DNA from: Hygrocybe punicea
Lineage: Eukaryota > Basidiomycota > Agaricomycetes > Agaricales > Hygrophoraceae
Direction of reading: 5' to 3'
Length of the DNA stretch: 64,000 bases
NCBI GenBank assembly: GCA_963556145.1
Contig: OY744461.1
Coordinates: 6,024,891-6,088,890 of the forward strand
Below are positions 1 to 9,586 of the stretch, piece after piece; the first letter of the stretch is position 1; each line of letters opens with the position of its first letter. The notes under the pieces were generated by a model. That model was not told where the DNA came from. It made no database searches and worked only from the letters and a program-made list of their open reading frames with translations. The position numbers and the translations under genes are program-made.

Positions 1-1000
1 AGAAAAGAGGGCTGTATGGCGATCGGGCGTGAATCCAAGTATACCAAATGCTGGCAAGAGAAGGGTGTAGGTGGGCGGGAGAGAAAAAGGGGGAGCGAGT
101 CGAGACGTGCAGTGATGATGTGGAGGCGGAGGAAAAGAGATAAGGTTCTCCGATTTGAGTTCGGTCAGTTAAGCAAATCGGAGAATGGACTTTTACTGGC
201 AACTTCCTTAGCGTATCCTTAGATAACTTTATGGCTGCGCTTATAGTTATCGCGGAAAAAGCTTTCAAGAGATTCTTCTTTTCCAAAGACAAAACAACAT
301 TTTCAAGCAATGAACCTGGCTTAAAAAAGCTCTTTGTCTTGGGACAAGAGGTATCCTTTTTCAAAGTAATTCACTTTTGAAAAAGATGGGAAAAGTAGAA
401 AAAAAGAAGAAAAAGCATCAAAGGTCAAAAGTGATCCAAGGTCATAAGGTCAAAAGTGATAAGACAAGTAAAGTGATTAATTGTAAAGGACCAACAAGTA
501 AGCAAAGTGCTAAAGGAGTCAAAGTAATCCAAGTTTGCAAAGGTAGGAAAAAGTCAAAAAGGGTGAAAAGGTGTGCAAGGGATATTATGTAGTAAATATT
601 TCCAAGTGACTCAAAGTGCCATAAGGTAGCAGAAGTTGTTAAAAAAGATGAAAAAAACCTCAGAAAAAAGTTCAAGAGGTTTCAAAAAAGGTCAAGAGCC
701 TCCAAGGTGCAAAAAAAGGGCATGTAAATTTCCTGATGCACTTGGTCAGCCTGGGGGTTGACATCATCGTCATCAAGGGGGGCAGTTGGCAGAGGGGCTC
801 CCCATCCTCGTTCCCCCTCTCCATCTGTTGTTGTCCTCGATTGTTGTCGTCTTAACCCACCTGCTATCAGCCAGCCTTGGGGTTGACGTCGTTGTCATCT
901 TGGGCATTGTTGTGCCTTGGTCATCTCTCTGTCTAGCCGACCCTATCGCCCTCATCACCCTAGTCCCTGTCCTTACCCTGGTCATCCACCATGTCTAATG
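1..1000. repeat. Gene-poor A-rich and GT-rich repeats
   Basis: No convincing gene is seen here. Bases 360-720 are made of degenerate direct repeats of short A-rich words such as AAGGTCAAAAGTG and AAAGTC, so the open frames in it read as lysine-rich low complexity. Bases 780-1000 are GT/CT-rich with trinucleotide-like runs. The block ending near 745 (CAAGGTGCA followed by a TTTCCTGATG-like end) resembles the block ending near 2775, so both are probably decayed copies of one repeat family. No signals of a functional gene were found. Confidence 0.5.
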
Positions 1001-1455
1001 ACATGTGTAGGAAAATGCAAGGATATATCCTTGGTGTAACAAGGATTTTCAAGGATTTTGCTTTTACCATCTCAGATTTGAGATAATTGTGAATTTTTCT
1101 ATATGACCAAGAAGATTATGTCCATCCCTTCCAGGATCCTTGATGCTTTGGGTTACATTAACATTCTAAATGCTTTAATTCTTCGTATCAACTGCCAAGG
1201 ATATGCTATATCCATAAAAACTTGGAGTTACTTGGAGTTATGGATATAGCATATCCTTGGCAGTTGATATGAAGTATTAAAGCATCTAGAATGTTAATGT
1301 AACCCAAAGCATCAAGGATCCTGGAAGGGATAGACATAATCTTCTTGGTCATATAGAAAAATTCACAATTATCTCAAATCTGAGATGGTAAAAGCAAAAT
1401 GTTTGAAAATCCTTGTTACACCAAGGATATATCCTTGCATTTGCCTAGATGTGTG
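1001..1455. repeat. 455-bp near-perfect palindrome (foldback/MITE-like)
   Basis: Bases 1001-1217 reappear as reverse complement at 1238-1455, with a spacer of about 20 bp built on two direct copies of ACTTGGAGTT. Both arms contain the outer word CAAGGATATATCCTTG and the inner word GATATAGCATATCC, with only a few mismatches between arms over more than 210 bp. No protein is encoded. The structure is that of a foldback element or an internally deleted MITE. I cannot define a target-site duplication, so the superfamily is open. Confidence 0.8.
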
Positions 1456-3438
1456 CAGGGTGGTCCTAATAGGATGAGTATGTGGTGAGAGGAAGGGGAT
1501 GTACCTGGACCCAAGGTAGGACCCTCCAGCGCTGTTCCCCTGCTTGTCCTTGCCGCTGTTGCCTCCTTGTCCTCCAGCCGGTGTCACCTAATTGCTGTTC
1601 CTCCACCATCCTCGCCTTCCTTGCCGTCACTGTCTTCCTTGTCATTATCACCGTCGCCATCTTCATTTGTCATTTGACTGAGCTCAAAGTCATGAAGTCA
1701 TGTTTGTCACAATATTTTGTCAAACAAAGACAAATGGTCTGTGCACACTGACCGATGTGTCGGCGAGTTCAGTTGTAGACCCGGAATGGGAATCTACGAA
1801 AGTGGTGATCAGCTAAGAAGTGATCAGAGGAGTAAAGTCTTTCTGTAATGTCTAGTCAATCCAACCCGAATCTGGGGTTCCGGATCAGAGGGGAAGTGAA
1901 GGGAGTGGAGTACGAAGACTAATATGGAGACGATATGAAGCGAGGACTAAGAAATAGAACTGAAGGGGAGTGATAACCTGTATTTTCTATATGATGGGAT
2001 GTAATATGATACGGTGTAATATGATATGGTTGTAGTATAAGGGTACATCTTTTATACTACTGGGAGTGATCCTGTGCTGTAGTAACTATGTACTACAAGC
2101 GAAGGCTGTAACTGATAGGAGTGGAGTGGAGTGGGGGAATGCTATGTACTAGGGAGACGGGAAACGTAGATACATGATATATGACTATATACGTAGTGAT
2201 TCCGGGTCATTAGGGACATTGCAGTGTGTGTAGGAACAAATCCGGAGGCAGAATCCAGAGCGGAATCGATGGAGAGGACTGGAATCAGGTGGAATTGACG
2301 ATACATGAATGGGAATGGACGGGGACGATGTGGGATATGAAGAGGATTTGGGTCCAGACGGCCTGGAGCCTCTACACCGAACCCATATAATACTGGCTTA
2401 TCATTATGGTACTTTTTACTTTCCAAGTTAGTAGACTTACTAATTAACAAACTCATAGTGATAGTACTATTATTATTACCATGCAAATACAATAACAATG
2501 ATTTTTATTCATAAATGTGATATTTGTGAACTATCTATAAAATGGCAATCTGGAGCTGGGCTTTTCGAGGAAGGACCTAGCTTGGGAAAGTAGAGAGCTC
2601 TTGTAGTCCTTTTTCCAAGAGAAATCACCTTTTCCAAGCAAAGGGACCTAGCTTGGAAAAGGTGAAACTCTTGAGATGCTTGAAGACCTTGGAGACCTTG
2701 AGCATCTTGTAAAAGGGTCTCAAGGTGCAGGCAAGGTGTGGGAAAAGAACCATGGAATTTGCTGATGTAATCATGGGATCTACTAGTAGTAGTGGGCACT
2801 ATCCACTATACACCATGGCAACACTAATTGAAGACCATCAGGAATCCATGTGGAGTCCAGGTTTGAATGTGGCTTCATGGTTTTTGCTTCTTATTTGAAT
2901 AAAAAGGTTCCAATACCCAGGATTAAACCAAAGACATCAACAAATCAAGCACACTATCATAACCACAACCTTGTATTTACTTGGCTAAGATTGCTCATAA
3001 ATTCTCACCCTGTCCACAATATATTGACTTATTATTTATTTAGTTCTTGAACACTGTATTTATTGTATTGCATATGGTGTTAAACAATCAACAATGTCAT
3101 AGTTGGGATTATCCGGTGGACTTCCACTTCCACTTACTTCTTACTCCCTTCATATATACTCAGGAGTTTTCCTGATGTGAGTCTGGTCATGGGGGACTTA
3201 CTCCAATGTGGTTGCACTCACAAGCCAGAGGCACAGGTTCTGGGATTCCCTGTTAGTATTTAGTTGCTCATGTATGTAAAGTCCAACATATTCCCTATAT
3301 GAAACCAAAAAAACCAGATCAAAATGTGTCGTCAATCGATGACATAATTGATCAACGGAGTGCACGGGGTCTCGACAGGCTACCCAATTTGTACATAAAG
3401 CAGCCCTCCCGCAAAAAGTTTATCCTCCTCCTGCCATC
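1456..3438. other. Intergenic stretch with decayed repeats
   Basis: No gene is supported in these two kilobases. Bases 1750-2240 show purine-rich sequence with GTACTA-type repeats that could be an old solo LTR, but no matching TG..CA ends or target duplication were found. Bases 2560-2775 contain short inverted words (ACCTTTTCCAAGC and GCTTGGAAAAGGT) and end in a motif similar to that near 745. Bases 2830-3300 are AT-rich and contain only short chance frames. The promoter of the dehydrogenase gene at 3439 must lie in the last few hundred bases; I see no clear TATA box there. Confidence 0.4.
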
Positions 3439-5299
3439 ATGGCCCCAGTCAATGTCACCCGCATCTGCTGCAGTGCGCATATAGTCTTCATGTACAGTGG
3501 TCTCCAGACTGATTTCGTTTCCTCACACAGTTGGCGCTGGTTATGTCGGTATGTAACCCCGCGAGACTTGTCAAGAGGTCTTGCACTTGAACGGCATATC
3601 CGTAGGCGGACCGACGTGTGCCGTTATCGCCCTCAAGTGCCCACACATCACCGTGACTATTGTCGATCTCAACCAGGCACGCATCGACTCCTGGAATAGT
3701 CCTGAGTTTGCTCTTCCAATCTACGAGCCAGGTCTCGAGGATGTCGTTCGCACAGCCCGTGGCCGCAACCTCTTCTTCTCTACCGACGTCGACAAAGGTA
3801 TCAGGGAGGCGGATCTCATCTTCGTTAGTGTCAACACCCCCACGAAGAAGAGCGGTGTGGGCGCTGGCTTTGCGGCCGATCTCAAGTATGTCCGCTATTC
3901 TTGTTTATATGCACCGTCCAACGCTGAGCACATGTATTACCGCAGCTATGTCGAGCTCGCGACTAGGCGTATCGCCGCCGTGGCTACTTCCTCCAAAATT
4001 GTAGTAGAAAAGTCGACTGTCCCATGCCGCACAGCCGAGTCAATGCGCACCATCCTCGAAGCGAACTCCAAGCCTAACTGTCGCTTCGACATCCTCTCCA
4101 ACCCCGAGTTCCTCGCAGAGGGCACTGCGATTACCGACCTCTTTGCTCCAGACCGCGTTCTCATCGGCTCACTCCAGAGCCAAGAGGGCCGCGACGCGTG
4201 TGCTTCCCTCGCCGGTGTCTACGCAAATTGGGTTCCGTGAGTCTTCCTCCAATCTCATCTGCCTGCACCTGCACTCATCACATCAAATCGCATCAGCACG
4301 GACCGCATTCTGACCGTTGGGCTGTGGTCCTCAGAGCTCTCCAAGCTCGCAGCCAATGCGATGCTCGCGCAGCGCATCTCCTCCGTCAATGCGCTCTCCG
4401 CCATTTGCGAGGCGACCGGTGCGAACATCGACGAGGTCGCCCATGCAGTCGGATGTGACACGCGCGTAGGCTCCAAATTCCTTCGCGCCTCAGTTGGTTT
4501 CGGCGGATCCTGCTTCCAGAAAGACATCTTGAATCTCGTGTACCTGAGCGAAAGTTTACATCTCCCCGAAGTCGCGGCGTACTGGCGCCAAGTCGTCGAG
4601 ATGAACGAGTATCAGAAGAAGCGCTTCTCGAAGCGTGTAGTCGACACGCTGTTCAACACCATTACGGGCAAGGTGCGTGCCCGGCCAGTTGTGATGTGCC
4701 GCCTGGACAAGCTGATTGGCGGTATGTCATGCAGCGTATTGCAGTGTTAGGGTTTGCATTTAAAGCGGATACGGGCGACACTCGCGAATCAGCGGCAATC
4801 ACGCTCATCAAGGATTTCTTTGTCGAGCGCGCGTTCATCAATGTGTACGACCCGCAAGTTGAGCATGAACAGATATGGTTAGACCTCGCTGAAACGATAC
4901 CTAACTCGCCGATTGATGCGAGTGCGTACATTCGCCGCCCGTTCAAACTGTCATTCCCACTGATATGATACATACTACTGCCATTTTCTGGTCCATCCTC
5001 GGCAGTCAAGAAGCAGGTGACAATTTGTACATCTGCGATAGAGGCGTGCAAAAATGCCGAAGCGGTGGTGATCGCGACAGAATGGAAAGAGTTCCGCGAG
5101 ATAGCGTGGGAGGAAGTTTATGCGCATATGAACAAGCCCGCGTTCGTGTTCGATGGGCGGCTGCTTGTGGATGCGGCCGCGCTGAGAAGCATCGGGTTCA
5201 AGGTGCCCGGAATGGTTTTGTTCAATGTGCCGTTGTTTATTCCACTTAACTTGGTCTGCTGTGCAGGTGACGACTATTGGACGCGGGGACATGAATTGA
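3439..5299 (+). CDS. UDP-glucose 6-dehydrogenase
   Basis: The product oxidises UDP-glucose to UDP-glucuronate with two NAD+, in the cytosol, supplying nucleotide sugars for polysaccharides and UDP-xylose. Eight exons read in frame: 3439-3472, 3531-3548, 3606-3885, 3946-4236, 4297-4672, 4735-4921, 5006-5202 and 5267-5299, giving 471 residues, close to the animal enzyme. Visible motifs are the Rossmann GAGYVG (residues 13-18), [22 protein letters not shown], the central [18 protein letters not shown] region, the catalytic cysteine in GGSCFQKD (about Cys280), [14 protein letters not shown] and the C-terminal ATEWKEF/FDGR. The start at 3439 gives [11 protein letters not shown] leading into the GAGYVG loop, as in homologues. 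The 18-bp second exon joins a split isoleucine and a split glycine codon. The gene looks intact and under selection. Confidence 0.95.
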
Positions 5300-5524
5300 G
5301 AGGACAATTCTTGTAGAATTCCTCTGTAAAGGCGCGGGAATCTCTTCCTTGTCCCACTTCTTTCCCTATCACCGTTGCCCGTTGCCTGTTCTTTTCTTGG
5401 TACTAGAGTTACGCCATGCGTAGACGGAGGTTTCTTGGACTCGGATTCGGGGATCGGACCCAGTAAGCATATAGATAAAAAGCCCCCTTAGATGTTGCCC
5501 TATTACTCAAAAGCTTCACGGGTA
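5300..5524. other. Intergenic spacer before Harbinger
   Basis: This is a short spacer between the dehydrogenase stop codon and the Harbinger element. It is pyrimidine-rich at first (5340-5400). No gene is seen on the plus strand. Read on the minus strand across the empty insertion site, it would provide the last codons of the unrecognised gene at 8534-9010 (a tyrosine, a proline and a TGA after the target site). Confidence 0.4.
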
Positions 5525-5527
5525 TAA

Positions 5528-5612
5528 GAGCTCGTTCGGCTACCCCAAATTAGATCCACATCGCCTTGGAAGTGAGGAATATGCTGGTTTATGTTAGGCA
5601 GAGATTCAAACT
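5528..5612 (+). repeat. Left terminal inverted repeat of Harbinger
   Basis: About 85 bp beginning GAGCTCGTTCGGC. It matches the reverse complement of 8497-8581 with only a few substitutions (for example GATCC versus GATCA, and GCTGG versus GCCGG). It is the transposase-binding end of the element. TAA at 5525-5527 is the left target copy. Confidence 0.9.
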
Positions 5613-5668
5613 TATGGCAGGCAGCACTTGTATCTAATCGATATGATTCCTTGTTGAGAGTCTCTGTC

Positions 5669-7009
5669 ATGGACCACCAACAACGACTTGAAATGTGGCG
5701 ACGCATTCACCGTATCGTCCTCCTTGTTGTTAGTATCATCTTGAGTGCTACCGCCAGCATCATAGAAATGGTATATTCTCGGCACCAGTATCACACATCT
5801 GCCCTCTCCGGTTATGCCTGGGTCCTCAAACTGCTCACCGGCCACCCAGAACGCATCCGGTGTGAATTAGGCATGCATAAACATGTCTTCCTTGCCATCA
5901 TAGATGAGCTTCGTGAACTTGGATACGGAGATTCTCGTTCTGTCACCCTGGAAGAGCAACTGGTGATTTTCCTATACATTTCTGTCACTGGATTGTCAAT
6001 CCGGCATGCAGGTGAACGTTTCCAACATGCAAACGAGACGATGCCAAGGTAAGTTGCCATTCTGATCATAAAAAAAAGATCTCAAGCCTTTTTGGCAGAT
6101 ATTTCCGCAAAATGCTAAATATATTCTCTTCTGCCGAAAGCACAGGACCATGTTCCTTCCAAGATACGCCAAAACCCCAAGTTTTACCCATATTTTAAGG
6201 ATGCAGTAGGAGCCTTGGACGGCTCTCACATCCACAGCGCCCTACAAGCATCCGAGCGAGCATTCCACCGCAACCGCAAAGGCTTCCTCTCTCAAAACTG
6301 TTTATTTGGTTGTTCCTTCGATTTAAAGTTCATCTATTTGCTCACTGGCTGGGAAGGCGCCACAACGGATGCCCGGTTGTTTGAAGACGCAACAACCCAC
6401 GATCTACATATCCCACCTGGTAAATACTTCTTAGGTGATGGAGGTTTCCCAGCACATCCATCCCTACTCATTCCATATCGCCATGAGCGATATCACCTTG
6501 CCGAATGGGGTCGGTCTCGTCTTCGGTAGTTTATTTTTACTTTTAACTGTATATGATACTAATGTTGCTAAATTAGACCTACAAATAAACGGGAGCTCTT
6601 CAATCTTCGACATTCATCGGCCCGCAACATAATCGAGTGGATCTTTGGCATTCTGAAACACCGTTTCCGCATCCTCCTCATTGCACCTGAGTACAACATG
6701 GATATTCAAGCTCGAATCCCATCAGCCCTCTGTGTGATCCACAATTGCATCCGTGAACATGATCCTGAAGAAGGACCGCTTGAAAGCAACACTTTCCTCG
6801 ATCGCGCACACTTTGCCGCAGATGCTGGTGTTGGAGGGGCAGATGAACCTGTGGAGACATTACATGACCAGCGCCGCGAAGATTTTGCAGACGCTATGTG
6901 GGCAGACTATCAATGCGTGCTCGCAGAGAGGCAATTGGCAGGAGACGAGCCACTATCTACTGAGAGCAAATTCTCATGTGTCTCGGATTTGGCAGAGGAA
7001 GAGGAATAG
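5669..7009 (+). pseudogene. PIF/Harbinger DDE transposase, one frameshift
   Basis: This is the DDE nuclease that excises and inserts the element. Exon 1 (5669-6048) holds the N-terminal region (YHTSALSGYAW, LTGHPERI, LTIRHAGERFQ-like block). An intron at 6049-6098 precedes YFRKMLNIFSS. Near 6130-6155 the reading frame shifts and some eight residues usual in the family are missing. The frame then resumes with PSKIRQNPKFYPYFKDAVGA. The catalytic triad is present: Asp in ALDGSH, Asp in LGDGGFP, and Glu in NIIEWIFG of the last exon (6577-7009, after an intron at 6526-6576). The frame break could be an assembly error; otherwise the copy is dead. The tail is acidic. Confidence 0.85.
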
Positions 7010-7044
7010 TCATCTGCCTATATACAATCGTGCGCATAGTCTTT

Positions 7045-7200
7045 CTCATTGCCGCTCTATGTTTCTTTTTTTCTGCCATTATGCTTCTTTTTTTCTGCCG
7101 CTATGCTTCTTTTTTTCTGCCGCTATGTTTCTTTCTTTCTGTTGCTGTTTCTTTGTCTGTTTTTTTTTTTTTCTGCTGCTGTTTTTTTTGCTTCTCAAAA
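7045..7200 (+). repeat. 22-bp T-rich tandem repeat
   Basis: Three to four tandem copies of a 22-bp unit reading TATGCTTCTTTTTTTCTGCC plus two bases, decaying into poly-T with GCTG. They lie between the two convergent Harbinger genes, immediately after the transposase stop codon. This is probably slippage-generated sequence that now forms the shared 3' untranslated region of both genes. Confidence 0.8.
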
Positions 7201-7309
7201 TTAATGGAGATGTCTGTCAAACGAATCACATAAACTGAGAAAAAAAGTACACGGTGGGAGATACACGACAAGATACACAGTACAAGATGCAAGCTATGGG
7301 TATAATGAC

Positions 7310-8493
7310 CTACGGATGTTTGGCAAGGTAGTCCGCAATCCACTGACGCCGGAAGTCCTCATCCTTAATCATGACAAACGTAGTTGCAGCCGACATGTTG
7401 TCCTTAAATAATGAAGCAAGCGCTATTTTTTGTTCCATTGATAGGTCCAGAACTTCTTCGAGCATCTGCAGCACTTGGAGTCGCCGTGCCTCCCGTGGAT
7501 CCTCCATATTGATGTTAATCGACTTCTCAAGAGTCTCCGTGAGGCGATTGATACCCTTGCATGCCATGAATGGCCGTTGCAGGGGTCACTCGACTTGACT
7601 TTGAGCCAGAGGTGTCAGCTTTGCTTCGCTGGGACCTTTTCGATGTTTCCGAGATGAGTGAGACTTGTGAGTTATTAGCTGATAACCCCTCTTGAAGGGC
7701 ATCAAGCTTGCGTTTGCTGCTGTTTATTGATGATGGGGGGGTGAGAAGGGGGCCTTCTATATCCTCATCCTCGTCCACCAGATCCACCACACAGGATGAT
7801 CCACCCTCCTTGTCCTTGTGAGTATCAGAAGAAGAAGTTGCGGCAGGCCGGAAGACACGAGAACCTCGTGGTGCATTCATTGGGATGATTGTCTGCATTT
7901 TATCGTAGTAGATCCACCCTTTGTTGTGGAATGGCCGCATGATAGGCTGTAAAGATGATGAATAAGAAGACTCCAAATGAGTTTTAAGGGAATTAATACC
8001 TTGTTCGTCATGTAGGTATTCCAAACATCCTGGGCAGCTGCACCGTCTATTCCAGCACCAGCTGCATTGTCCCAGTGAAATCCTGATGTGCCTCGATACA
8101 TTTCAATCACTTGGTACGTCTGCTTCAGCTGTGGAATATGTCAGGAATGTTTCAACTGACGTGTTTGTTACTTACCCCAGACCATTTCGTCTTGATTGTC
8201 TTGGCAGTCTTGACCAGGCCCTGGTTTAGAAGAGGTGCAATATGTTTAGCTGCATTATTGAAGGAGGCGGCCTTGAAGTTCCCCCCATCTCCTGCCTCTG
8301 CCCGGTGCTCAACCAGATAATCAACCAGTGCAGTGGTCTCTGCCTCAGTCCAGACAGTTACTTCCTTTTTCTCCGTTGCAGGGAGGGCAGCCATGAGGAT
8401 GGTGGTAAGTTGAGAGAAGAGAGCAGCGATGGCCACTACGCCAGTCCAGACACGCCGCCTTTGCTGTAATCGATGGCTGGTTGATTCCGCCAT
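7310..8493 (-). pseudogene. Harbinger Myb/SANT-like DNA-binding protein
   Basis: This is the accessory protein of PIF/Harbinger elements, thought to help the nuclease enter the nucleus and bind the ends. Exons on the minus strand are 8493-8176, 8128-8000 and 7946 downwards. The Myb/SANT-like block is at about residues 48-106 (VWTEAETTALVDYL, TIKTKWSG), followed by SGFHWDN and a nuclear-looking acidic/Ser-rich middle (VVDLVDEDED). Near 7553 the frame breaks: the expected ATAIHGMQG leads into INRLTETLEKS only if one T is ignored. The C-terminus (EDFRRQWIADYL) ends at 7310. A single base insertion explains the break. The rest is well preserved. Confidence 0.85.
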
Positions 8494-8496
8494 GAA

Positions 8497-8581
8497 GGTT
8501 TGAATCTCCGCCTAACATAAACCGGCATATTCCTCACTTCCAAGGCGATGTTGATCTAATTTGGGGTAGCCGAACGAGCTC
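8497..8581 (-). repeat. Right terminal inverted repeat of Harbinger
   Basis: Mirror of the left end, finishing GCCGAACGAGCTC before the TAA target copy at 8582-8584. The minus-strand hypothetical gene at 8534-9010 reads into this repeat and takes its present stop codon from it. Confidence 0.9.
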
Positions 8582-9010
8582 TAATCGTTTTAGTAACAAG
8601 ATCGTCATCGCGTCATCGTCGGCGAATACATTCGCCGCAATTGAGATTCGAGCATTGCCAACGTTCTCGTCAACTTTGTCAAGATATGCAATGAAAGAAG
8701 CCAATATTAATGATTCCCTTGGACTGCCAACATGTATCAACTTTGATTTACGCAGACTTTCATCCAAGACGGCAAATGCGTATTCTACCGCAGAACGAGT
8801 GTTCGGGGACAAGATCAGAGGAACGAATTGTTCGAGCTTCCGAAGATGTTGGCTTGTAAACCAAAGTCGGGTCAACAAAGCAGTTGCACAAGCAAGGCGC
8901 TGAGATGTGAGGACGACTCGAAAGACAAGACTCAAACCAGACTTGTGTTTCAAGTAATTGTGTTGGATGGAGATTGCAATGCACCTTGAGAGCCTCCAAA
9001 GCGTACTCAA
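8534..9010 (-). CDS. Unrecognised protein, 3' end altered by Harbinger
   Basis: A 158-residue minus-strand frame with mixed, helix-like composition (for example SRESLILASFIAYLDKV-like stretches and ISIAANVFADDDAM) that does not look like low complexity. I do not recognise the family. Upstream exons may lie between 9010 and 9218, where other minus-strand frames overlap. The frame runs through the TAA target site into the right Harbinger repeat and stops there. If the element is removed, the same frame would end two codons after the target site. The last 15 residues or so are therefore transposon-derived. Moderate confidence that it is a gene at all. Confidence 0.4.
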   Translation of the reverse strand: MSTLWRLSRCIAISIQHNYLKHKSGLSLVFRVVLTSQRLACATALLTRLWFTSQHLRKLEQFVPLILSPNTRSAVEYAFAVLDESLRKSKLIHVGSPRESLILASFIAYLDKVDENVGNARISIAANVFADDDAMTILLLKRLELVRLPQIRSTSPWK

Positions 9011-9586
9011 GGTTACGAGAGAGGGATAATATAATGAGGAAAATCGGTAGAAGGACTTTGGCAGAAATAATTAGAATCACACTTATAATGTGTAAATGAA
9101 CGATGGATACCACAGTTCCGCAGGATAACTTGAATTCCCACAAGTTGATCGATGCAAGGTATTCTCCAAGCCCCATGCCTGCCATCATTGTTGATGATAG
9201 GCGGCGGCAACATAGCACGTCAGGGCTATTGCTGTGGGCGGGAGGCTCCAGCCGCCAATGGTGAATTTTGCATTGAGGAGCACGGTGAGTTCGACTCGGA
9301 TACCTGCCAGAGAATAGGTTGTTGGTGGGGAACGGCGTTCGACATTTAATTTCGACTAGGAGGAACTTGCCGACCAGAGGTCTTAGAAATAAGACTCAGA
9401 ATACTGCACCATTATCTGGAAGATGGGCCTCAAATGGCAAACCTCGATTTTGTACGGATGGGTATCGCTAGAACAGTTCTGCCAGGCTTATTTCCTATGT
9501 CCTTGTCAATTTCACTCGCTCACCCGCAACGAGGACAAGTGTTCTGAAACTTGTCGGAGTTGATATGTTGACAAGCCATCGAACCA
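9011..9586. other. Spacer upstream of the dipeptidase gene
   Basis: This stretch contains possible 5' exons of the minus-strand gene ending at 8534 (minus-strand reading around 9040-9215) and the promoter of the dipeptidase gene on the plus strand. The two would then be divergently transcribed. No other feature stands out. Confidence 0.3.

Larger units (their letters stand above)
5528..8581. mobile_element. Complete PIF/Harbinger DNA transposon, 3054 bp
   Basis: The element starts with GAGCTCGTTCGGCTACCCC and ends with its reverse complement. It is flanked on both sides by TAA (5525-5527 and 8582-8584), the 3-bp target duplication expected of PIF/Harbinger. The terminal inverted repeats are about 85 bp with four or so mismatches. 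It carries the usual two genes in convergent orientation: a DDE nuclease (plus strand) and a Myb/SANT-like DNA-binding protein (minus strand). Each gene has one apparent frameshift, so this copy is probably inactive but young. Its ends could still be mobilised by an intact relative. Confidence 0.95.

Noticed and set aside
1750..2240. Possible solo LTR
   Set aside because: No matching TG..CA ends, no target duplication and no second copy in the window.
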